Below, piece after piece: positions 1-12,012 of a stretch of DNA of 64,000 bases. The stretch's first letter is position 1. Every line of letters begins with the position of its first letter. A program made the position numbers and the translations under genes. The notes under the pieces were generated by a model, which was not told where the DNA came from, ran no database searches, and saw only the letters and a program-made list of their open reading frames with translations. The stretch comes from Neolentinus lepideus HHB14362 ss-1 (lineage: Eukaryota; Basidiomycota; Agaricomycetes; Gloeophyllales; Gloeophyllaceae): positions 50,181 to 114,180 of the forward strand of contig KV425572.1 of NCBI GenBank assembly GCA_001632425.1, given 5' to 3'.

Positions 1-187
1 ATCAGGACAGTTTCAGGTCCACCTAGGCTCGTTCGTTCTTATTCATATACCCCCTCCTCTCCTCGCCACGCTCATGATTAACGACGTATGTGTATGTATA
101 TTATCTCGTGCATAATGTTCTGCTATCGACGCTGTCTGTGTATTTACACGTACCCCGTACCTATGTATAATCCGTTGTTGTCACTCC

Positions 188-1927
188 TCAGCCCAGTGCT
201 TCTGATAGTAGCGTCTCCGCTCGGCGCCAGTCCTCTCTGAAATCTTTCGTCCAGTGCCACTCCCACTGCTTCTCGATTTGCTTCCCCAGCTCGCGCAGGC
301 CCTCGCACTCGGCGCCGCCGTACGCAGGCCCGTTGAACTCGTACAGGTACCCCGTCGCCGCGCACTCGGCGGCGACGCCGCTCGCGAACGGCAGGCGCAC
401 GCGCTCGTAGATGCGCAGGATATCGGGGGCCTTGTCGAGCGTCGCGGACGGGTGCGCCAGCAGCCGCCCCAGAATGTAGACGTCCTGGTGGAGAGTCGGC
501 TGGGCTGTAGTTTGACGTACGCTGGCAGCTCACCTCGATGGCTTGGCCCGCACCGGCGCCCAAGTGCGTGGCCATGGCGTGCGCCTGTGAGGTATATAGA
601 TCATCTCAGTGTCTACGTATCAACGCTCGATGCTCACTGCATCACCGATGATGGCGACGCGCCCGGAGGCGTAGTGCGGCAGAGGCGTCATGGCGTGGAT
701 AGCCCACCGCGTCGGGTCCTCCATGCACTGTCCCGCCAGGTCAGTACGAGGTCGGACCATGATTTATGTGTATACGACTTTTGTGAGCGCTTGCGCTTCT
801 TCCTCAAAGTTACTGAAACAGTCTATGACTTCTTGAGTTGACACGTCGGCGACCCATTTGCCGTTGAATGTGGTGCCTTCGCCGCCGACGACCGTGGAGA
901 AGGGTACACAGTTTATGAGGCGGCCCTGAGAGATGGGGTATGCAACGATGTGCTACAAGAGAGCAGTCAGGGGCCAGTCGCTGGAGAGGAAAAGAGATAT
1001 CGCCGACTTTATTCTTGCCTAGATACTACAATAATTTCAGATGGCAAACATCGTCATTCAGAATCGCTCCCTACCGCCATGCCAATTCTACACGCTTGAT
1101 GTCCTGGGTAGAGCGACTCCAGCTTCTCCGCAGGGATGAGGGAACGATAGGCCAAGGTGCCCGTCCAGACTGGTCCCGTCTCTTTGTCGATGGCCTGGAG
1201 CTTAGCAGGATCCGTGACGCCGTCGTCTGCTGCCATCGCTCGGAAGAGGCTTTGACGCGTCGGAGAACGTATGCCATCAGCGCCAATCAGGATGTCCGTG
1301 ACAGCCGAGGACCCGTCTGCAAAATGCATGGTGATCGATCCGTCCGGCTGTCTCGAATAACTCTGCAGTCGCTTGGACGTATAGATCGGATAGCTCTTTG
1401 GGATCTTGGCCCGCAAAACATCCACGACGTCCACTCTATGCAGAGTTATCGCGCCGTCTGTATTGCATAAATGGATCAGCAGTTAGGCAAGCACTTTTCC
1501 TGAGGACACTTACAAGGGTTCATCATTTGGTAGAAATTATAACCCGGCTCTGGCTGATCGGACCTCCGGAAAGTAAGGCCCGGTTCTAAGCAAGGTCAAC
1601 GCATACCATCGTATGTCGTAACGAACTGCTCACTCGGGGCATCCACCGGTGGCTCGATGGCCTTCTTGGCCAGCTCGATATCGAGACCGAGGTCCTTCAA
1701 TATCGTCCATGTCCGCTTCCAGACGCTGATACCGGCTCCCACAGTTGTGATTTCAGAAGCAGCTTCATACATGACAACATCTATAGAGTCGCCAGCATAC
1801 GTGGAGAGGACGACTGCGAGGGCCAATCCACCGATACCCGCGCCGCTGAGAAGCTCGGGATCAGTTCAGGTCGTCTCATCAAAAAGACTACGTACCATAT
1901 AGCTACTTTAAACTTGCTCTGCGACAT
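188..1927 (-). CDS. FAD-dependent monooxygenase, salicylate-hydroxylase-like
   Basis: Class A flavoprotein hydroxylase of the FAD_binding_3 family; relatives use NAD(P)H and O2 to hydroxylate aromatic rings. The start (ATG 1925-1927) opens MSQSKFKVAI; after a short intron it runs into CGAGIGGLALAV, the dinucleotide-binding GxGxxG. Further exons give DILIGADGIRSPTRQ (GD-type motif, near 1280-1330), a small exon YLGKNK joined to HIVAYPISQGRL (near 930-1015), VAIIGDA near 650 and AHAMATHLGAGAGQAIE near 530-580. The C-terminal exon ends at the stop 188-190. All junctions inspected keep frame, so the gene looks intact, with at least six introns and roughly 430 residues, normal for the family. There is no signal peptide, so it is probably cytosolic. 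The substrate is not predictable; kynurenine- or zeaxanthin-type relatives share these motifs. Confidence 0.85.
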
Positions 1928-2462
1928 TGTCAAATCTTCTGATCAGGTAGTGCGGACTTGTGAAGTACTCCTGCTGTCACCAAGCCCACGAGTCAAAACT
2001 CTAGTAGCGAAAACTCGCACCCCACAGCCAGCGGATCACGTGGAGTATATCTGGTATCGCTGAATCATCCTTCATCATCCAAAGGACTTCTCGGCCACCC
2101 TAAGAATACATCTCATACAAAGATAGGAGTATCCCAGCTTGTCGTGGGACAAACTCACGACCTGGGTGGGCGGGCGGCAACCTCGCAAGGTGTGCTACAG
2201 CTGAGATGGGGAAAACGATCAACCTTCGATGCAAATAACTTCGGAATCGAGCGGAGGCAAACAGTCGAATCAGTACGGTGCTCCGGTGTCGACCGAGCCA
2301 ATCGCGACGTCCAAGTCGATTCGACATTCATCCCCATACGGAGTCATCCTCACAGTCATTACACGACTGAATTTGCCAGCAAGTCATGGGCATATTGTGT
2401 ACTGCATTTCTATGTATTCATTCTGTGCATATTTTCAGCGAGTCCATGAGATAAAAGTGAAA
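1928..2462. other. Intergenic region between two minus-strand genes
   Basis: No conserved ORF seen on either strand. It holds the promoter of the flavin monooxygenase (upstream of ATG 1927) and the 3' end of the M28 protease gene. No repeat or RNA gene recognised. Confidence 0.5.
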
Positions 2463-5400
2463 TCATACGACAGCAACACCACCGATACATCCCACGAGCA
2501 ACGCATCTACCGTTCCTTGCGTCTCCTGCTCAATCCACGTATCAACGGCCTCGAACGTCCGCATTGCCGAGCCACCAAACTGCTTCTCCGCCCTTTTCCC
2601 AGGCCACATCGACTGCTCCTTGATGCCTACAAAGTTGACCTTGATCATTTCAGAACCAGACGGTGAGGGATGCTTGACGACCAGGTCGACGCTCCACGTA
2701 TCAATACCGTAGAACGAAGCCTCTTTAATGTGGTGCCGCGCGTACTCGTCTGGCGGGTTCTCATCCAGAGTCCACTTCAGGACGTGAGCATCAAAAGCAA
2801 CAGCTGAGAGTTTCGTGAGCAATCGCACTGCGACCGCAAACTAAAAGCCACGAACCGGTCCAAATAATCCCGGGATGTTTCACGACAAGCGTGAAGCTCC
2901 TCGTCCCCTGCTCCTCATCAACAACGTCATTAGTCGTAGAGATCGTCACATATTTCCCTGCAGACGCTGAAGTCTCGGAAGCGTACTCTTCATCAATCGG
3001 CATATCAATCACATAGGGCGAAAGAAACTGTCATCCACAATTGGCGCCATGAGTCAACTTTTCCCAGAGCCATAAGGTGCATGCATGCACGCACCGCAGA
3101 GAACGGGTACAACACGTCCCACTCGCTATCCCAATCCGAGAACTTTCTTGACACCGGTGGCATCCCATGCGCATCAAACGTCTCCGCCATACTGTGCACG
3201 AGCGTATCGAAGCCGGGGGCAGCGTCCGCCGCAGCGATGTGCAGATGCTGCTCCGCAGAAGTCACCTACCAAGAAATAACGATTCTGGGTCAATACCGAG
3301 CAACGGGGGTACGTCATCGAGACACTCACATTCTCCATGTGGATTATAAACATCCTCTTCTGATGCAGCCCATCGAACGGGCTGCGCATCGCAAAAGTAG
3401 CCATGGAGGCAGCCATGACTATACTAAGCAGCAGCACGACGCGTGCCGACACCCGCCTCCCAAACCGATGCACAAACGGCAGTACCATCGGGAAAGTATA
3501 CGAAACTGTAATCGCCACAATGCTCGCAATGATATTCTCGCTGGGGGCGTCTCGTCCAATCCGACCCGTCTGTAAAAACATAATTAGTGACTTTCGAGCA
3601 CGGAGCGTGATCGTGGCATTTCTTACCAGCGGTACAAATACGTCCAGGACTGTGGCTATCGTCTGCGTTCCCGTCAACAGTGGTAGGAGCTGGCCCAGCG
3701 CGTACGTCCATAACGAGACCCCATCGCCCGTCCGCGTGATCTTCAATGTGTCCAAAACCAGGGCGACGAACAAGGGTGCGGAGGTGAGAAAGAACATCGC
3801 TGCCGAGCCGACGCCGAGGAGCTGAAGAACAAGTGCGAAGAACGACTGCACGAGCAGCGTTGAGGTGATAACCGTGTGTTCGGGTACATGCCCGATGAGG
3901 TATTGCGACAGGAGCGCGCCTGCATTCGATACCGATGATCAGCGCATTACACGTGCATGTCAACAGTGCTGACCAGTAAGCGCTGCGGGCCCATACAACC
4001 CCAGACACGCCGGCTCCCAAGCGAACCAGCTCATCCCCTTCCCCAACACGCGCTGCATCATCACCGCGACCGCGTTCGCACCCATCAATGCGCCCAAAAA
4101 CCCGCCGACCACTGCGCCCACGCCCTTGGCGAGCTGTCCAACGCCGCGGAAGCCACCCTTGATCTGGAACGCCAAAAGGAGTGACGAAACGAAGAGTGTG
4201 GCGTAGAGAACCCGTGCGGTCGAGTACGAGTAGAGGAAGAACGCCCCGAGATGGGAAAAGAACACCGTGCGCGGTTTAACGTAACCCGTCGCGAGCGAGG
4301 GGAGGGGAGAGGCCGGGGAGGAGAGGTACAAGAGGAGGGCGAGGGTGTTCTCGGCCATGTGCTAAAAACATTGATAGCTCAGTCCCAAGACACCTAGGGA
4401 CTGTGAGACATCTCCTACCTGAGCTACGCCGGGCTCGATGTTCTCTACGAGGTCCTACCGAAAAGGAGTTTGCACCACCGGTTCATTGCAATAGGGAGAG
4501 CGAGACAAACCTTGCGCATGTGGTATAAATAACTATTGCCTACGATTGCCATCTGAAAATCACGTATGTTATCAATAATTCCGCTATTATTTGGGATACG
4601 CACGTCTAAACCAGTAACGTTCAAATACTGCTCGAATTGCCGGAAGTCTGTACTGTCTCTCCCATCAGTGGGGTTGTCCCTTGCGCTTATGAACGCATTG
4701 GGATTTCGGTAGCGCTGAACTTACTCTGACAAGATGATACCAGAACTGAACACCTCGTTTGCGACGATGGTACCAAACGGTCTATGTACACCCGAAACCG
4801 TGAGGATATAAACTTGCAGAGTAGGGGAATGAAAGAGCGTACCTAGGTACATGCGAATAGGCTTCTATCATTTGCTCGGATGTCGCTTGGAAGAGGAGTT
4901 CAGGGCCGGTGGTGCCGGCAGCTGCGAATGCCCAGATTTTTGATCAATTATGCAGCTCGAGGTACGAATGACACCCGCGAGACGTACCTTCGAGGTTGAT
5001 CGCGGCGCGCACCCTGTGCATGCATGTGAAGCTCGGGAGAGTTAAAATAGATCGTAGGGCACCTACGTATTAGCGATAGGGTGCTGCGTCGAGAACAGAT
5101 GCGACCCGTCTTGCAACGACTCCTCCGCATTATTAAACACTGCCGTCCCTCAGTACAAGCACATGCAAGCATGAAACACAACACTTACAGAACACGATCG
5201 AGTGCGTCGGCTCCCACCCGTCCCTCTCGATTAACACTCTCGCGCACTCGAGCATCACGCCGACCGGTAGCGCGTCGTCGGCTGCACCAGGACTGGGGAG
5301 GGTAGAGTCGACATGGGCGTTTACAAGGACCGCGTCGGCCTTGCCTGCGGGCGTACCGTCGGAGATGCGGAAGACGACATTGGTGAGATCGACGTAGGTT

Positions 5401-6079
5401 TTGTATAGGCGCTTGTTCATCATGTCAAAGCTGCGCAGGTGACGGGATGGAGTCAGTGTCGGAGACGGGTTATGAGACCCAGTTGACTCCACTGCATGTA
5501 CGGGAGGGACACGGGGTAGATGGGTCTTTTCATGCCCGCGTAAGGGGGCGTGTCCCTCCTGCATGCAGCAGCCCGAACGAGCAAACTCGCAGAACTCACC
5601 GATGACTTCCACTGCCCTGCTGCCACCACCACTCGCACTCTATTTTCCTTTCCGGATTCCTCGACCTCGCCTTCCTGCAAATCTCGTCCAGCTCTTTCGC
5701 CTGATTGACGATCCATTCGTCACCAAGCGCGTGCTCCTTCGTGCCCACAGTCCGGTACCCGATGTCTTCTGAGAGGAATTTTGCATGGGAGAGTATGCGC
5801 GCCTCGGAGAGTTGTGGCTCGTTCGTCGTAGGGTCATACCTGCAGATGAGCGCCGTTATTTCGAGAACGAAACGAAGGGATCTCGTACATACAATTCGGT
5901 CAGAGGTTGGGGTAACACTGTATGGACGCGGTCAACTTCCTCGCCTACACAACCTCGTACGCGTGAATGAAATGCTTACAATAATGTTGCCTGATCGCCA
6001 GCAACGGTGCGCCTATCAACAACGGCGACAGCGCGAGCATCGACCGCACGGGCCCCCATCGTCGTGGCGGCGTGCTCAT
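2463..6079 (-). CDS. Vacuolar membrane zinc metalloprotease, M28 family (Pff1-like)
   Basis: Multi-pass membrane aminopeptidase-like protein of the yeast Pff1 / animal ERMP1 type, expected in the vacuolar membrane. The start ATG 6077-6079 gives MSTPPRRWGPVRSML followed by a hydrophobic anchor (LALSPLLIGAPLLAI). The lumenal M28 domain lies about 5850-4370. Visible metal and catalytic positions are AHVDS, PGAADDALPVGVM (near 5240-5330), FNNAEESLQDGSHLF (near 5075-5135), INLEAAGTTGPE (near 4900-5000) and the late YHMRKD histidine (near 4510-4530). AHVDS replaces the commoner AHYDS. Downstream exons (4360-3170) encode several membrane segments, then a soluble C-terminal region ending at stop 2463-2465. 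At least ten short introns. It shares a 440-bp upstream region with the divergent gene at 6520. No frame disruption was found, but C-terminal exon edges are approximate. Confidence 0.85.
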
Positions 6080-6519
6080 CGTTTGTGGCGAACAGATGCG
6101 TTATCGGGACGGAAACGTTGCCGACACGAGCTTGAGCAAAGACGCGGAGAGTCCGAACGTCGCGCATCACAGCGAACGTTCCCGACATTGATGACGATGA
6201 CGGAATGACTGGCGCTGGCCACACAAACCGAATTGGCGTTTCTGCGGCCACATTTCTCATGTTCTAACCACGTCTCTATTGCAATACCGCAGTGCAAAGC
6301 ATCTATCGAGGTCGTTAATCGACATCATAAGTTATCCACAACATCCTAAGAACGTTTCCGGTTCGCTCATCGTCCTCAATACATCTCATACACCGTCCAC
6401 ATCAGCATTAACGACAATCCCGTATACCCACCGCGAGCTGCACGTGCTAACGACTCGAACGCCTCATAAACATCACGCTATAGCTCAACTCGTGACATAT
6501 TTCTGTCACTAAGACACTC
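6080..6519. promoter_or_regulatory. Divergent intergenic promoter region
   Basis: About 440 bases between two head-to-head starts (ATG 6079 on minus, ATG 6520 on plus). No convincing ORF crosses it. It must carry the promoters of both genes; no specific motif could be assigned by eye. Confidence 0.45.
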
Positions 6520-7546
6520 ATGATGATCACTGACTGGCTCAAGCCACAACCCCAAGAAGCGCTCATTCGCCTTCGCAACTCAAGCTTTGTATTCTCGTCT
6601 TTCGTCCTACTCATCTATCTTCTCGACATAAAGTCACTGTATTTGCTCAGATGCTGGAGAGTGGCTTTAGGGAGAGACTCGAGGCCGTAGGGCGTAGGGC
6701 GGATAGGCTGGATGATCAGCGTGATTGGTGCGTCCTTTCGTCACGAGTATTCGAGTGTGGACGAGGTCCTGCTTCCGTGTCTTCGAACTGTAGAACTCTC
6801 GGGTGGAAAGCACGACATAGACAGAGGATCGCTTCGTAATCGCTTCGTGTGACCAATCCGACATTTGCCTTCGTTATGTCAAGTTCTCCTCGCCACGATC
6901 GCTGACCGACTTACCCCCTTAGAACTCACCTTTCTTACCCTCCTCTTCCTCAACATCGTTCAATCCCTCTACGCCCTCAAATATCCCCCAACGCCGCTTC
7001 CCCCCACCCCCGCCTCTTCCCGCAAGCTTCTCCTAACCCCACAAAGCACACCGACCAAGCCCTCAAAGCTCTTCGGTACCTCTACGAGCGTGCGTCCACC
7101 ACCTTCACCCCATCCTCTCCCATACTAATTCTTGCACCTCAGACCTCTCCGCTCTCCTTCTCCCAATCCCTCTCCCAATCACAATCTCACAAGCAATTCC
7201 CCTTCCGCCCATCCACCTCCTCCATATACCCGCCCAGCCCACTCTCGACGCCCACGCGTTCACTCAACTACTCTCTCTCCTTCCCCTCGTCATCCAAGTC
7301 GCTCTTTGACTCTGCCTCGTCAAGTTTTAGCTCGAGTGGCATGGGCTGGTCGCTGAGTAAGAGCCCGTTATTGAAGTATAGTGGTCGGAAAGGCGGGCGT
7401 AAGTAACCTTTACATCTTCGGAACGTGTTATCGAGACCGTGTTTAGTGAAGGTTTTTGCTGACTCCGTTTGTGCTTCTCCACAGGTGCTCTCGAAAGTTC
7501 GTTTCTCAAGCGCCTCACGAGCGAAGACACGAAGAGAGATAAATAA
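6520..7546 (+). CDS. Small membrane protein, Pom34-like nucleoporin candidate
   Basis: Exons encode a short N-terminus (MMITDWLKPQPQEALIRLR; a second in-frame ATG lies at 6523), a hydrophobic stretch after 6880 (ELTFLTLLFLNIVQSLYAL), a proline/serine-rich tail (PPTPLPPTPASSRKLL, later STPTRSLNYSLSFPSSS) and the ending GRALESSFLKRL. Clear introns: 7090-7142 (GTGCGT...CAG, phase 0) and 7399-7484 (GTAAGT...ACAG). The second carries the frame past an in-frame TAA to the stop 7544-7546. The exon structure between about 6660 and 6885 is unresolved, and the first hydrophobic segment (about 6580-6650) may be exon or intron. A hydrophobic segment followed by a Ser/Pro tail resembles my memory of fungal Pom34, a pore-membrane nucleoporin, but the match is loose. 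It could equally be another small membrane protein conserved in basidiomycetes. Confidence 0.45.
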
Positions 7547-8807
7547 CCGCTGTCTCCACGTATATTTGTACTATACGTGCCGTTACGATCACGACGAAAC
7601 ATCTTACATACAGGGTGACTTGGTGCACCTGAAGACTGCCAGAGCAGAAGAGTGTATCTGCGCGACTATTTGACTTCACGGTACCAGTCGGCCAAGACAG
7701 ATGAAGACATGCTACAACTACTTATACACAACGATAGTACATCTTATGGATATAATAAGGTATGAGCTAGGGAAATGATATTTGCAAGTCTGCTATCGTG
7801 TGCTCTGCCTCACCAAAGTTCGCTGCAAGCTGACCGTCGTGAACCCCAAGTCTGTCAAGAAGTCGGACATATCCGCACGGCGTGCATTCTCTGCACCGAT
7901 ATCGTCGCCGCTCGCCAGCGCCCCGCAGATCTTCTGTGCCACGACCAGTCTTCAACTTGGCACTGCGAGATGCGGCATTCTCCCAGCACGGAAGGAACGC
8001 CAAGAAACACACACCTCTCAAGCAATAGTACGTTCTACTGTGCAGCGCTTCCACTTCCCGCACGGGTAGCGGTGCGCATAAGCCTCCTGAGGGACCCAGA
8101 ATGCCCGAGCAGGGCTTCGTCGATAATCTATTCAGATTATCGACGAAGCCCTGCTCGGGCACCACGCCCGTCCTCCTAACAATCCCCTCTCCAGCACGCT
8201 ATCGTTCTCTGTGTAATTCTTCAAGCGAACGGGGCGGGACGGAGCATGTTCGCGACGGACCATTGCATTGCGTAGGAAGCGCGCGGGTTGTTGGGAGGCG
8301 TGGCTAGCCGATAGCGAATGTCCGGATTGTGGAATTGCTCATTTCTTACCCGCGCGTTCTGTCACGCATTCTGCTGTGACAAATTATTGTACATAACGTG
8401 ACCAAGGACGATCAGGCGCGGCTCAGTTAGGTCTGCCTCGACCGACTCTTCAATGGGGGTCGACCGGTCAGGAGTCACCGTGCCAGGGACCGTAAGTAGT
8501 GATCCACGCATGTGTGTGCCACAACATACGGTGAGTGGAGAGTCCTTCCAGAGAGTCTGGCCGCTGACTCTGTACCCTACGACGAAGTGCGCCCGTCAAG
8601 CCAACTAGGCACTGCCTCAATCACTGCGAGCCGTAATCATAGGCATCAAGTGCCTGTCCATGAGAATAAGATGGTGTACTGCGGTTGCGAGTCACACACG
8701 ATAACACACGGTACCTCCCATTGACCTCAATCTGACACCATCGACTGCCGACAGCGTACTTGAATAATCTCGCACCGCTGCAAGCGCGAAACAGCTTGAA
8801 CTTGAAG
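7547..8807. other. Gene-poor region with a perfect hairpin
   Basis: No recognisable protein. Open frames on both strands around 7770-8310 exist but resemble no known family and largely mirror each other across the hairpin at 8102-8161. The remaining sequence (8310-8800) shows nothing identifiable apart from the promoter of the downstream MFS gene. Confidence 0.5.
8102..8161. repeat. Perfect 28-bp inverted repeat with 4-nt loop
   Basis: Bases 8102-8129 and 8134-8161 are exact reverse complements (28 bp, no mismatch) around the loop ATTC. Each arm holds GCCCGAGCAGGG and CGTCGATAATCT. It lies in an apparently non-coding spacer, not directly after a stop codon. It could be the folded end of a mobile element, a hairpin RNA, or a long-palindrome DNA structure. 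The direct observation is the symmetry; the role is unknown. Confidence 0.9.
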
Positions 8808-10848
8808 ATGTCACTATTTGAGAATGTCTGGGATTCATCCGACTCTCCTGGAAATGATCAGGAAGCAAAGGATACCGCAGTAGCAGGAGCGGGACATGGG
8901 TCAGGGGAGGTAAAGAACACGCTTGAAAAGAGTCTAGACGAACAGCTTGACAAGAAGTTGAAGAATGCAAGGGCCCTGAACAATACAGGTGATGTACGAT
9001 GCAGTTCTTCGGTATTCTCGCCGAAGATAAGTTGAATCCGGCATGACCAGCTTGTCAGGGCTATCCTCACGTACACATTTACAAATTGCTCTTATCCACG
9101 AATGATTTTGACCATTTCACTAGAATTTCGACATTGCTCGGGCTGGCGGACGAGCTGAAGCTCGAGGGTATGCGGTTCAACATGCTGATCGCCATGATGG
9201 ACATCGGCAGCATGGTTTCGCCCGTGCGGTTGGAAATGTCAGCTTGATGTCTACTCCTGCTGCGGGTATTAATTCCCGGTGTACACTGGCTGAAACGTGT
9301 TAACAGGGTAAGAAACAAAGTATGCAAGTCTCGAGCATCGCTTCCGGGATGGGCATGTGTACTAGGTCTCCTTCTCTTCGCCACAAGTTCGTCCATCCCG
9401 CATCTGTTCCCTCGTACTGTATCTTACTGGCCTTATCATCTCAGGCTCTTCCATCACGTAGGTTCCCTAACTCTCGCTATTTTAGAATCCCTCAATAATT
9501 GAGTCCTCTAGCTACGCGCAAGCGCTTTGCCTCTGCTTTTTCATGGGTATCGCACACACCTTCACCGACATGTCGCTCGCCGTCCTTATTCGGAGCTGGT
9601 ACACCTCAGGCGAGCTCAGACTCGCAGAGAGCGGTGCCGCCTCCGCAAACATCTGGGTCTCCCTGTACGTATTCTTCTCCGTCTTTCACTCGTCGAGGTT
9701 CGGAACGGAGGTGACGTACTGGAGGTGCGCGCTACTGTTAACTTCCTCGCACAGCATACTCTGACATTCTTTAGATCTGCTTGCGGAACGATGGGAGTGG
9801 TAATCGCGTTCTACTGGCCCGCCCTTGCCTACTGGAAACACCCCGGTTTCCCGGAGACCGCTGCCTGGCTCACGCAAGCCCAGCGGACGCTCATCGAACA
9901 GCGTACTTCCAAGCTCTCGGAGTTCCTGAACGAGCAACAGCAAAACACACGCTTCACCTTGACCGTCCTGAGGAACGCGAAGCTATGGAAAATGGCCCTG
10001 CTCCAACTCCCGGTGCAGATGGCTCGCTCGTATATAACGTTCTGGCCGATCATCTTCGCGAGGACGTTGGGCATTGAGAAAATGACACCGGTGTGGCTGC
10101 TCGTGAGCGGCACGCCCTGGCTGATACCCGCCTTCTTCCAGGTTTGGAATGCAAAGTACGCTGGGTTCACTATGTTGAGTGTCAAGCAAGTGTGTGATGC
10201 ATGTTACTGTCAGGCCGTTCCACAACTGGAAGACAGACCCTGGGTTCTTCCCATCCCAAATCACACGGCTCCAGGTATCGAGCCTGCTGGCATTCCTAGG
10301 CTTTGGGATAGCTTGTTTTACGACACAGAAGTTCCTTCTCGTTTCTGCCCTGTACGTTTAGTCTCGTCAAGAGTTCCGTATCCATTGACCGATTCACGTC
10401 TGCTAGTTATCTGATGCCTCTGCATGACATTGGGCACCTTACGAGCCTCTTCGCATTCCTTTCCTCTCCCTCGGCTTTGTTCACCGATCCCTCGGAAGTC
10501 AAGAGCGCGCAGCACTTCGTCAACGCGATCGGGTTTGTAGGCACCCTCTTCGGCTCGTGCGTCTATCTCTCTATATTCACTATGATTCACTGATGTTGAT
10601 CCGGCCGCACATCTTGCAGATTCATGTGGCCCCTCAAGTACGATGAGAACGTGTACAAGATGGCGTCAGGGATCCAGGGCGTGGCCATCATATTGAGCCT
10701 CTATGCAGTGCGCTTCTGCGTACTGGAGATCGCGTCGGATGAGACGGCGCGGCGAGCGGGGCGCAATGTGGAGGAAAGGAAGGTGGAGGAGGCCGAGTTG
10801 ATCACACTCCAGGGAACATCTGAAACGCTGGATGCGAAGGTGTACTAG
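8808..10848 (+). CDS. MFS permease, anion:cation symporter type; N-terminal half eroded or atypical
   Basis: Start ATG 8808 opens an acidic leader (MSLFENVWDSSDSPGND...). Recognisable transporter pieces are GLADELKLEGMRFNM (near 9140-9190), CLCFFMGIAHTFTDM with SWYTSGEL (near 9530-9610), VVIAFYWPALAYWKHPGFPETAAWL (two overlapping motifs, 9800-9870), LEIG-type helices with ARSYITFWPIIFA (near 10020-10060) and a last exon ending LQGTSETLDAKVY before the stop 10846-10848. The HPxTA-W motif is shared with the two permeases at 34.5 and 38.9 kb and is typical of Dal5/Fen2-type carriers. The usual first membrane helices between the leader and GLADELKL cannot be found, and stops occur in all frames near 9000-9120 and 9240. 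This may be real divergence with several introns, or a decaying gene. Confidence 0.6.
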
Positions 10849-12012
10849 ATTCTGTTTCATGGAGATCATGTTAGTTGAGCGATGATGGCTCGCCATATCA
10901 GTATATGTACTACTTTAGTAGTTACTGCCGCTATAGGCTGTGACCTGGCTGTCCATGTCAGTTCCCAACTGCCGTCAGCCCTTTGTTCCTGTGAACGTGT
11001 ATATGAAATTGGCTCTCTAGAGGCAAGGGGCCAACACTGACGGGAGTTGCCGGAACACGTTCACCTCAACGAGGTCCTTATCAGGCCTTTCTGCAGATCC
11101 CCTACTTTGGACTGCCAGCGACCGCAGATAGGTGATTCCAAGCCCGCAAAACCATAGTATAAAGTAGCTATAATGGACTACTAGCATATCTTTCAGGAAG
11201 GTCAAGGCAGACGACACGGTGTAGTAATATGTGAGTACGCGTGTCATTGTTCTGTTTGACTACGGTACGAGTGTCCATTAAGGACTCCGTTGTAACTTGT
11301 AACTTGCATGAGGCTTCTGATTGTTTGTATGAATAGGTCACCTACTGCCTCAGCTCGGTGCGGACTCAACCCCGCAGATTATTTTATAACTTTCGAGTCC
11401 TCTCAGCTGCCAACCTGTTGGAATTCGGGATTTGGGTCGAGCTCGCGTGCTCGCATGTGGTTGCGAGGGGGGGCGCCGGAGGCGCCCATATTCGGGATGA
11501 TAAGAAATCGTATATAAGACTTGTATTTACGGGTTGTACAGTACGCGATTGCCCTTCGGGCAACCGACCGCTCGGGGCAAGCGCGCCCGCGTCGTATCGT
11601 CTTTGGGTTATTTCTTCACAACCTGCCACCGCAAGGTGAAGCCATATACGGTACCAACTCTGACTTAATTATTATGTATAGTGTTGTCTCTGATGTGCCC
11701 TGTAGTTTGATGCACTGCAAGGGTCTTGGTTATGTAGGGGAGGGGGGTTTTCCCCCGAGGGCCTTAGTCAGACTTTCTGACATCGTGTATGGAACTTCAT
11801 TTATGTCGGTCTCGTGGGCAGAGGGAGTCAAAAATACAAGCTGCAGCCTGCAGCCGCACGGCATAGTGTCCATTTTTTTTGCTATCGCGGAAATGAAGAC
11901 CCGCCGTATGCTGTAGTGATTCTGTTTCCTACGAAGTACACCAAGAATCTTCCTCCACAGCTACAAGGACAATTCCTCATACATGATGACTATTCCTCCA
12001 TTTCTGCTGACT
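10849..12012. other. Intergenic region with GC-rich hairpins
   Basis: No recognisable gene. Three compact GC hairpins lie at about 11466-11489, 11553-11567 and 11743-11757 (see findings). The last about 140 bases before 12013 show patchy similarity to the region upstream of the paralogous gene at 23185, consistent with shared promoter ancestry. Confidence 0.45.

Noticed and set aside
144..575. 143-codon minus-strand frame over the end of the first flavin monooxygenase
   Set aside because: Only its first residues (the conserved MATHLGAGAGQAIE) are a real exon; the rest reads through an intron and a wrong frame.
7767..8307. Plus and minus open frames around the hairpin that encode nearly the same peptide (PEQGFVDNL)
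   Set aside because: The shared peptide is a by-product of the perfect palindrome; no splice signals or known domain support a gene.
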